From positions 13,341 to 25,891 of the forward strand of contig NZAF01000015.1 in NCBI GenBank assembly GCA_002686115.1: a stretch of 12,551 nucleotides of DNA, in the 5' to 3' direction. The notes beneath the pieces were generated by a model. The model was not told the DNA's origin. It was given only the letters and a program-made list of their open reading frames with translations, and made no database searches. This stretch comes from Halobacteriovorax sp. GTDB lineage: Bacteria; Bdellovibrionota; Bacteriovoracia; Bacteriovoracales; Bacteriovoracaceae. Shown piece by piece: positions 6,978-12,551 of this stretch. The translations under genes and the position numbers were made by a program. How positions within the stretch are numbered: position 1 is the stretch's first letter; each line of letters opens with the position of its first letter.

Positions 6978-7006
6978 ATTCTAAGATTTTAGCTGTTTTC
7001 AGTCAA
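6978..7006 (-). promoter_or_regulatory. Sigma70-like promoter before the DUF423 gene, probably leaderless
   Basis: On the minus strand TTGACT (7001-7006, 5/6), a 17-base spacer and TAGAAT (6978-6983, 5/6) form the best promoter in the window. It fits in the 38 bases between the stop of the FHA protein gene and the next ATG, so it separates two transcription units without a visible terminator. The predicted start, seven bases past the -10, is the A of the ATG at 6971. Confidence 0.6.
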
Positions 7007-7009
7007 TCT

Positions 7010-10000
7010 CTATCTAAACTTAGAGTTCCAGTACTTAGCTCTTTCTGCTCTAAACTTATCATAGACATCTTTGCCACCAAGAATTTTATAGATTTTTTCA
7101 AGACGTTCTTTCTCAAGGTCTTTCATTTCTTGAATTCTAACATCTTCTGTTTCTAGTCTAATCTTATCTCTTATATCTTGAAGGTCCCTTACGAGTTTAA
7201 ATTCTTCACTAACAAATGAGACAACTTTTGACTCTGAAAGATCTAGTTTTTTAATAAATATATTATCTACCGCAAGAGTCCAGTCTGCTTGGAAGTCATC
7301 TGATAACCAAGTTTTTGCAAAGTCTTTTGTGTAAATGACATTACTCCAATATGTTGCTCTATGCTTCATATCAGTCTTTGGATCCCATGTTGGTCTATTT
7401 TCACGGTCTTCTTTTATTTTATCGACGTATATTTCTTGCGCACTCTTATCTACTTTTACAGCACTTGCAACTGAATTACCTACAGAAGAGTAAAAACTTG
7501 GGAAGACGAGGTATGTAACAAGAAAGAACAAGAAAACACCAGCAGCTGCACCTATTTTGATCCAGAACTGTTTACTTTGACCTTTTCCACCAATCCCATA
7601 AGGACTTAATTTGTCTAGTAATCCTTGTGTTTTTGCATTCTTATCTAAAAAAGACTCTCTTACAATCTTACGTATCTTGGCTGCTGTTTGTTTTGATGTA
7701 TTAGAATCGATATCTAATTCATGACAAGTTTTTAGCTCAAGAACAACTAATTTTTCTATGGAATCAGCAATATCTGAAATCGCCTGTGTTTTTAGTTGAC
7801 GAAGATTATCTTCGGCCTCTAGTCTCATCTTCTTAATATTTTCAGTCTCTGTTGCTCTAAGTTTAGCAAGTAATTGCTTTTCATTTGTATATTTTTCTTT
7901 AAATTGATCGTTCTTCTTCTTAAATTCTTCTTCTAACGCCTTTAGCCCTTCTTCTTTTTCCTTCTCAATCTTTTTGTTAAAAGCGATCTTACTACTTTCA
8001 TACTCTGCTTTAGCTTTAGAAATTATTTCACTTGCCTCATTCTCAGACTTAAGAATTTTTTCTTCATATATATCTTGTGCTCTTTTCTTTTGATCAGCGA
8101 TTTCTTGTTCAAGCTCATCTTTCATCTTCTTTTTCTCTAGAGAAAGATTTTCTTTGTAATCATTATATTCTACTTTTAAAGAATTCAGCCTTTCGTTCTC
8201 GTCTTTTATTTTCTTTTCAAGTGCAATCGATTCATCATTTAAAATATTTCTCTTTTCTTGAATATCTTTAAGATTTGTCTCTTGTATCACAAGAGCTTTC
8301 TTTTGCGCCTCATCAATCGTTCTCTCGGCCTGATCATTCGCCTTATCAAGTCTCTCTCGAGCACTCTCTACAAAGTTCTTTGCTTCAACTTTTGCTTCGA
8401 CGGTAATTTTTTCTTCGCTTGCTTTCGCTTGAGCAATAATCTGTTCTGCTCTTTCGCTTGCTTCAGTAATAATGGTATTTTTCTTATTGATAGATTCAAG
8501 TTCAGCTTGTTTACATTTTTCTTGAACTTGCTCCTCTAGGCTCTTTGCTTTTTCAATTGATTGATTTTCAATTTTTTTACATTTTTCTAAAACACTTTCT
8601 TCATATTTTTTTAAACGGCTCTCTTCTGACTCTCTGTGCTTTTTAAAGGCATCATATTCTTTTGCTGTTTTTTCTTTAAGTTCTTTGATCTCTAAATTGA
8701 TTTCTTTTGCATCTTCATCTGCTATCTCGTAAAGACTTTGTCTATACTCATCAACTTCTTGATCAACAGCTATTCTTTGTTCACTTAATTCCTTTTCAAG
8801 ACTCTCTCTTCGTTTTAATAACTCATTTTCAATTTCTTTCTTAGCTTCTTCAAAGTCTTGATCAAGGCTTCTCTTCTTTTCTTCATATCTTTGCTGATAA
8901 CTATAGATTTCTTTTTCTAATGAGTCGATCTCACCGTTTTTTCTCTCTTTAAGAGAGTTGAAGTCATCAAGATAAGAGTTCTTGTCTCTATCGATCTCAT
9001 TGCGATAATCTACAAGCTCCTGAGATAATTGTTCTTTTGCTTTTATCGCCTCTTCTTGTTTTTCAACTATTGACTGGGTAATGATTTCAGCTTCTGTCTT
9101 AAGTCCCTCAATACGAGACTCAAGATGATGAATTTCACCCTTTTGAGAAGCCAGGCTCTCCTCTATTCTCTCTCTATCTTTATAAAGATCATCAATTCTT
9201 TGATTTAAGAGTTCATAATCTTTATGCTTTTTCTCTTCTCTTTGATTAAGTTCAACAATATGTTTATCGAGGGCATCTTTTTCTTCAAGCAAAATAGAAA
9301 TCATTTTATTTTTACTTTCGACCTCTGAATCTAATACACTAAGACGTTTCTTATAGTCTTGCTCTAGTTGTTCTAAATCTTCTTGTTTTTTTAACGCCTG
9401 AGAGTCAAGCTTCTTAATTTTATCTTCTAATGTTTGAGTTCTCTCATCAAAATTCTTAATTATATTATCATGTTCATTTTTAAGACTAATGATTTTATCA
9501 TTAGACTCCTCTACTAAATCCTTTAAAGAGCTGTATTCAAGTTCAACATGTCTTTTTTGTTCGGAAAGATTAGATATCTCTTCTTCAAGTTTAGATCGGG
9601 CTTCCTCATATGAGTCTTGTATTTCTTTATTCTTTTTTTCGAAATACTCTTGAGTCTCTAAGTTCTTTTCTTCCAAGTCTTTTGTTTCTTTAGAATATAG
9701 ACTTCTTAAATCTTCAAGCTCTGAATTTATTCTTTTAGACTCACTTTCAAAACTATCAACAAGCTTTTCATGCTCTTTTTTAGCATCTTTTAAAATGGCT
9801 TCTGCTTTTTTCTCAGCATCTGCAATTAATTTAACTGAAATTAGCTTAGCTTCGATTTTCTTTTGTTCAAATTGAAGTTGATGAATCTCGGCCAATTCAT
9901 TCTCTTGCTCAATTTGATTTAAAACCTCTTCTGGGTCAACTGAAATTTCTGCTGCTTGCTCTTGAACCATTTGAGTAAGGTTCTTTATTTGCTCGCTCTT

Positions 10001-11005
10001 ATTGATCTTTAAAGGCGTTACATTGTCTTCTAGTGGCTTTATAGTGGCAACACTTTCATTAAAAGTATTTCTTTGATATGAAAAATTCTGTGGATTAAAG
10101 CTTGCTACAAAAGACTTCTGTGATTCTACAGGCGTAAGTTCAGTATGGTGACTTATATCTCTAAGAGATGCAGATGCCGCCGAAATATTCTCTTGTTCTA
10201 AAGGAGTCTCAAAGTCGTCAAATGAGTCAGTTTCAGGGATGTCTATTTCATCTACTGCAAACTCAAGTTCATCTTCATAAACTTCTTCCAAAGCATCTTC
10301 ATCAAGTGCAAATAAATCTTCGTCTATATCTTCTGTTCCTAGATCAGCCTGAGGACTTTCTAGGTCTAGAACTTCTTCTTCAACAATTTTTACATGCTCA
10401 TTTGAAACATTATCTTTATTTTCTTCTATCTCTTCTAGATTTATATCATCAATATCAAGATCAACAGCAGTGTCTTTATTCTTTAAGTTTTCAAGAGATA
10501 GCTCCTGACTAATATCATGACTAAGATCATCATCCATATCTGTATCAATATTATCATTAGACTCGAAGTCCTCTAATAAAGTCACCATAGTATTATCATT
10601 ATCATCTATACTATTAATGATTTTTGTATCCTCATTAACTTGATGGTCTTGCTCGTTTTTTTCACCCTCAATTGTAGAAGAATTCTTTGATAATACTTTG
10701 TGGATATTGAATGAAGCAAGACATTTAGTATTTCCAAACTTAATAACATCTTCACTAGATATCTCGTGATATTTTCCAGATGGAAGTTTAACTCCGTTTA
10801 CAAATGTCCCATTAGTCGTATTATTATCAGCAATAAAAAGTCTATCGTTATCTCTTTTAACTTTCAGATGAATCCTACTAAAATGTCCATCTTTGATAAC
10901 GACCTGATTGTTTTTAGACCTACCAATAGTGAAAGAGGACTCTTCAAAAGAGTACCTCTTCTTTTCACCAAATAAATTTAAGTCTAAAACAATTTTTTTA
11001 TTCAT
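7010..11005 (-). CDS. Giant FHA-coiled-coil-TM protein
   Basis: A 1331-residue protein. Residues 1-105 are an FHA domain with the phosphothreonine-binding residues in place: Gly28-Arg29, SRIH at 43-46 and TNGTFVNG at 64-71. Residues 115-275 are a strongly acidic, probably disordered linker. About 345-1090 is almost continuous Glu/Lys-rich coiled coil; parts around 395-415 and 846-905 have an Ala-rich spacing like DivIVA or ATPase-stalk hendecads. A globular stretch follows at about 1090-1145, then one TM (1149-1168) preceded by Lys residues, and a charged C-terminal region of about 160 residues. The positive-inside rule puts FHA and coil in the cytoplasm and the C-terminus in the periplasm. 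Its ATG is three bases past the stop of the TolQ/MotA-like gene, with no good ribosome site, so translation is coupled. I know no characterised protein of this exact layout; GltG of myxobacterial gliding also joins FHA and TM but is much shorter. Confidence 0.9.
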   Translation of the reverse strand: MNKKIVLDLNLFGEKKRYSFEESSFTIGRSKNNQVVIKDGHFSRIHLKVKRDNDRLFIADNNTTNGTFVNGVKLPSGKYHEISSEDVIKFGNTKCLASFNIHKVLSKNSSTIEGEKNEQDHQVNEDTKIINSIDDNDNTMVTLLEDFESNDNIDTDMDDDLSHDISQELSLENLKNKDTAVDLDIDDINLEEIEENKDNVSNEHVKIVEEEVLDLESPQADLGTEDIDEDLFALDEDALEEVYEDELEFAVDEIDIPETDSFDDFETPLEQENISAASASLRDISHHTELTPVESQKSFVASFNPQNFSYQRNTFNESVATIKPLEDNVTPLKINKSEQIKNLTQMVQEQAAEISVDPEEVLNQIEQENELAEIHQLQFEQKKIEAKLISVKLIADAEKKAEAILKDAKKEHEKLVDSFESESKRINSELEDLRSLYSKETKDLEEKNLETQEYFEKKNKEIQDSYEEARSKLEEEISNLSEQKRHVELEYSSLKDLVEESNDKIISLKNEHDNIIKNFDERTQTLEDKIKKLDSQALKKQEDLEQLEQDYKKRLSVLDSEVESKNKMISILLEEKDALDKHIVELNQREEKKHKDYELLNQRIDDLYKDRERIEESLASQKGEIHHLESRIEGLKTEAEIITQSIVEKQEEAIKAKEQLSQELVDYRNEIDRDKNSYLDDFNSLKERKNGEIDSLEKEIYSYQQRYEEKKRSLDQDFEEAKKEIENELLKRRESLEKELSEQRIAVDQEVDEYRQSLYEIADEDAKEINLEIKELKEKTAKEYDAFKKHRESEESRLKKYEESVLEKCKKIENQSIEKAKSLEEQVQEKCKQAELESINKKNTIITEASERAEQIIAQAKASEEKITVEAKVEAKNFVESARERLDKANDQAERTIDEAQKKALVIQETNLKDIQEKRNILNDESIALEKKIKDENERLNSLKVEYNDYKENLSLEKKKMKDELEQEIADQKKRAQDIYEEKILKSENEASEIISKAKAEYESSKIAFNKKIEKEKEEGLKALEEEFKKKNDQFKEKYTNEKQLLAKLRATETENIKKMRLEAEDNLRQLKTQAISDIADSIEKLVVLELKTCHELDIDSNTSKQTAAKIRKIVRESFLDKNAKTQGLLDKLSPYGIGGKGQSKQFWIKIGAAAGVFLFFLVTYLVFPSFYSSVGNSVASAVKVDKSAQEIYVDKIKEDRENRPTWDPKTDMKHRATYWSNVIYTKDFAKTWLSDDFQADWTLAVDNIFIKKLDLSESKVVSFVSEEFKLVRDLQDIRDKIRLETEDVRIQEMKDLEKERLEKIYKILGGKDVYDKFRAERAKYWNSKFR

Positions 11006-11008
11006 TTT

Positions 11009-12058
11009 CTATGATGCTTTATCCACCTCTTGAGTCGAATCTTCTGAGCTTTCTACCTCATTAGAAACTTCTTCATTAGGTGCAGGATGTGCATTCTCCT
11101 CTTTCTTTCTAGGTGCTCTTCGATCATCATTATCATCTTCTAGAGATAGGAGATTATCTCCTTTTACTTCAGTCTCAACAGCATCCTCAGCGAGTGCTTC
11201 TACAGGATCTCTATGCTCATCAAAATCACTAATATCTTTTGGTAATTTATTATTAGTTGATACATCCCATGCAAGCTCCATTGTATTTTCAAACTTATTT
11301 ATAGTTTTCATATACATTTTTTCAGGATCAAGAAGTGTATTTACAAATGTCATACATACAGAAACAATAATACCAATAATTGATGTAGACATTGAAAATG
11401 AAATTTTCGTTAGAAAATTATCCATGATCATTTTGGCACCTTCAACATCTTCTAGTTTCATATCACCAAGCTCCGGTAGAGCTCCCATAATTCCAAGAAA
11501 TGTTCCAAAAATACCACCAATTATAAAAACACCTGGTAAAATATTTAAAACATCATGAGTGCCAGCAACAGGAATAATCCCCATAATCTTCTTAAAGTTT
11601 GGGTTGTTTTCAAATACGTTCTTCGTTAGTTCAATAAAACGTGGTCTCTCCGTAGTATGTCTTAAAAATTTCGTTTGCCTAAGAGTCTCTTTAACAAGTC
11701 TTGCACAACCTTGTTGAATAAGAAAAACTCTATCTGACCAGTCCATCACATAATCAGGATTTCTTCTCTTGTAATAAGCTCTTACAACAAACGACTCATA
11801 AAAAGTTCTTTCAAGATTCTTTTTCATAAGTACATAAAAAGAAATATCTTTCTTATCAATATCTTCATTATCTAAGTAATTATGAACACGTTTATAAAAC
11901 TCAGTCGCAAACCAGTACTCTCTTGAGACAGTAAAGTAAACTAGGCCTCTTAGTACAAGTCCCACCATAAAAGTAAACATCATGACAGGGAGTAGCCAAT
12001 CAGTTGCAGATGTTGTTAAAAACTCGATTAATGAACTAATAAATTCTTGAGAAAACAT
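11009..12058 (-). CDS. TolQ/ExbB/MotA-type proton channel protein
   Basis: A 349-residue inner-membrane protein with the three-TM layout of TolQ/ExbB: TM1 at 21-43, a 127-residue cytoplasmic loop, TM2 at 171-194 and TM3 at 219-242. FGTFLGIMGAL (184-194) aligns with the family's TM2 signature FGTVWGI, and the SFSMSTSIIG segment (220-229) with TM3; Thr225 is at the place of the conserved channel threonine. Family members form pentamers around a dimer of TolR/ExbD/MotB-like partners and turn proton or sodium flow into movement. The tail (275-349) is unusual: acidic, Pro/Glu-rich, with one basic patch (DDRRAPRKK), where TolQ simply ends. AGGAG six bases before the ATG fixes the start. The gene lies between an OmpA/MotB-like gene (16-base gap) and the FHA-coil gene (3-base gap), which points to one complex. 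Confidence 0.88.
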   Translation of the reverse strand: MFSQEFISSLIEFLTTSATDWLLPVMMFTFMVGLVLRGLVYFTVSREYWFATEFYKRVHNYLDNEDIDKKDISFYVLMKKNLERTFYESFVVRAYYKRRNPDYVMDWSDRVFLIQQGCARLVKETLRQTKFLRHTTERPRFIELTKNVFENNPNFKKIMGIIPVAGTHDVLNILPGVFIIGGIFGTFLGIMGALPELGDMKLEDVEGAKMIMDNFLTKISFSMSTSIIGIIVSVCMTFVNTLLDPEKMYMKTINKFENTMELAWDVSTNNKLPKDISDFDEHRDPVEALAEDAVETEVKGDNLLSLEDDNDDRRAPRKKEENAHPAPNEEVSNEVESSEDSTQEVDKAS

Positions 12059-12074
12059 ATTTATCTCCTAAACG

Positions 12075-12551
12075 CTATTCATTAAGGTCAAACTTAATAA
12101 TAACTCGTTGCTCTTTTTTACAATCATATTTTTTACAAAATTCTCTTCTAGACATGGTACTTGCAGGCATTCTTCTATCTTTATTTCCTGAAAAGAAACT
12201 CTTTGCAGAAACTTTAACTAATGGAAGAAGCTTCTTCTGATCCTCAAACTTAAGCTTTCTTGTATCAAACATATGATCAAAGATTGATCTCGCTCTTCGA
12301 TAAGAGAGGTCTAGGTTATACTCGATAGCTTTCTTATCTTTTGGATCTAAACTATTTGGATTAACGTACTTTCCTCGATAAGTAGGTGAAGCAAATCCAA
12401 TAACGTCTACAGACTTTATTTTCTTAGCAATATTTGGGTCTTGGAATAAACTCTTTGCATAGATTGGTACAAATTTATTAAGTGTCTTTTGCATTCCACC
12501 TTTTAAGTTTGCTTTACCAGTATCAAAATAATTTTGACCAAATGCTAAGAT
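12075..12551 (-). CDS. OmpA/MotB-type peptidoglycan-binding protein, partial
   Basis: The reading frame is open to the right edge, so the N-terminus is outside the window; 158 C-terminal residues are visible. They form an OmpA-like domain: GQNYFDTGKANL (visible 5-16) is the first strand and helix, VIGFASP (50-56) the second strand, NLDLSYRRA (79-87) the peptidoglycan-contact helix with the conserved Arg, and QRVIIKFDL (148-156) the last strand. The loop after GFASP is longer than in E. coli OmpA, and two cysteines (139 and 143) near the end could form a disulfide. Such domains hold a protein to the cell wall in the periplasm. Whether this is a MotB/ZorB-like stator with an N-terminal TM or an outer-membrane or lipoprotein anchor depends on the missing part. 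Its stop is 16 bases before the TolQ/MotA-like start. Confidence 0.87.
   Translation of the reverse strand: MLAFGQNYFDTGKANLKGGMQKTLNKFVPIYAKSLFQDPNIAKKIKSVDVIGFASPTYRGKYVNPNSLDPKDKKAIEYNLDLSYRRARSIFDHMFDTRKLKFEDQKKLLPLVKVSAKSFFSGNKDRRMPASTMSRREFCKKYDCKKEQRVIIKFDLNE

Noticed and set aside
8077..8539. Two plus-strand open frames opposite the coiled-coil gene
   Set aside because: They are complementary to a Glu/Lys-rich coil, so they read as Phe/Leu/Ser-rich; no ribosome site, no family likeness.
10168..10975. Plus-strand open frames opposite the acidic linker and FHA domain
   Set aside because: Leu/Gln-rich or shadow composition produced by the opposite Asp/Glu codons; the FHA motifs on the minus strand are unambiguous.
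7010..12551. Direct call of a Zorya defence system
   Set aside because: The ZorA-like channel lacks its own long tail, no ZorC, ZorD or ZorE gene is visible, and the FHA-coil-TM protein is not part of Zorya. Only the motor likeness is kept as a comparison.

Overview
The window is AT-rich and comes from a Gram-negative bacterium. It encodes several proteins with Sec-type signal peptides, a probable outer-membrane beta-barrel ending in Phe, an OmpA-type peptidoglycan-binding domain, a TolQ/MotA-type channel subunit and a PilT/PilU-type ATPase. This mix, with the low G+C and the giant Glu/Lys-rich coiled coil, reminds me of Bdellovibrionota/Bacteriovoracales predators such as Bacteriovorax or Halobacteriovorax. 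That placement is an impression; nothing in the window proves it.

Left part (1-3144). A membrane fatty-acid desaturase-type enzyme runs leftward and faces, across an 81-base divergent promoter region, a rightward three-gene run: a KirBac-type inward-rectifier potassium channel, an atypical NAD(P)-binding epimerase-like protein, and a HAD phosphatase. The last two overlap by ATGA.

Middle part (3122-6971), all leftward. In transcription order: a DUF423 membrane protein and a DUF2878-type membrane protein (overlapping by 14 bases), a PilT/PilU-family ATPase, a secreted FecR-domain protein, a probable outer-membrane barrel overlapping the FecR gene by 77 bases, and a small secreted protein with six cysteines whose end overlaps the HAD gene convergently. 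A good sigma70-like promoter (TTGACT-17-TAGAAT) lies just before the DUF423 gene.

Right part (7010-12551), all leftward and tightly packed. The window holds the C-terminal part of an OmpA/MotB-like protein, then a three-TM TolQ/ExbB/MotA-type channel with an acidic tail, then a 1331-residue protein with an N-terminal FHA domain, a very acidic linker, roughly 750 residues of coiled coil, one TM segment and a 160-residue exported C-terminus. Together these look like an ion-driven cell-envelope machine: a channel (MotA/TolQ-like), a cell-wall anchor (OmpA-like) and a long cytoplasmic rod with a phosphothreonine-sensing head. The module recalls MotAB, AglRQS-Glt gliding motors and the ZorAB motor of Zorya defence, but matches none of them, and it is the most interesting object here. 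There are no RNA genes, mobile elements, CRISPR arrays or gene-free stretches longer than about 90 bases.
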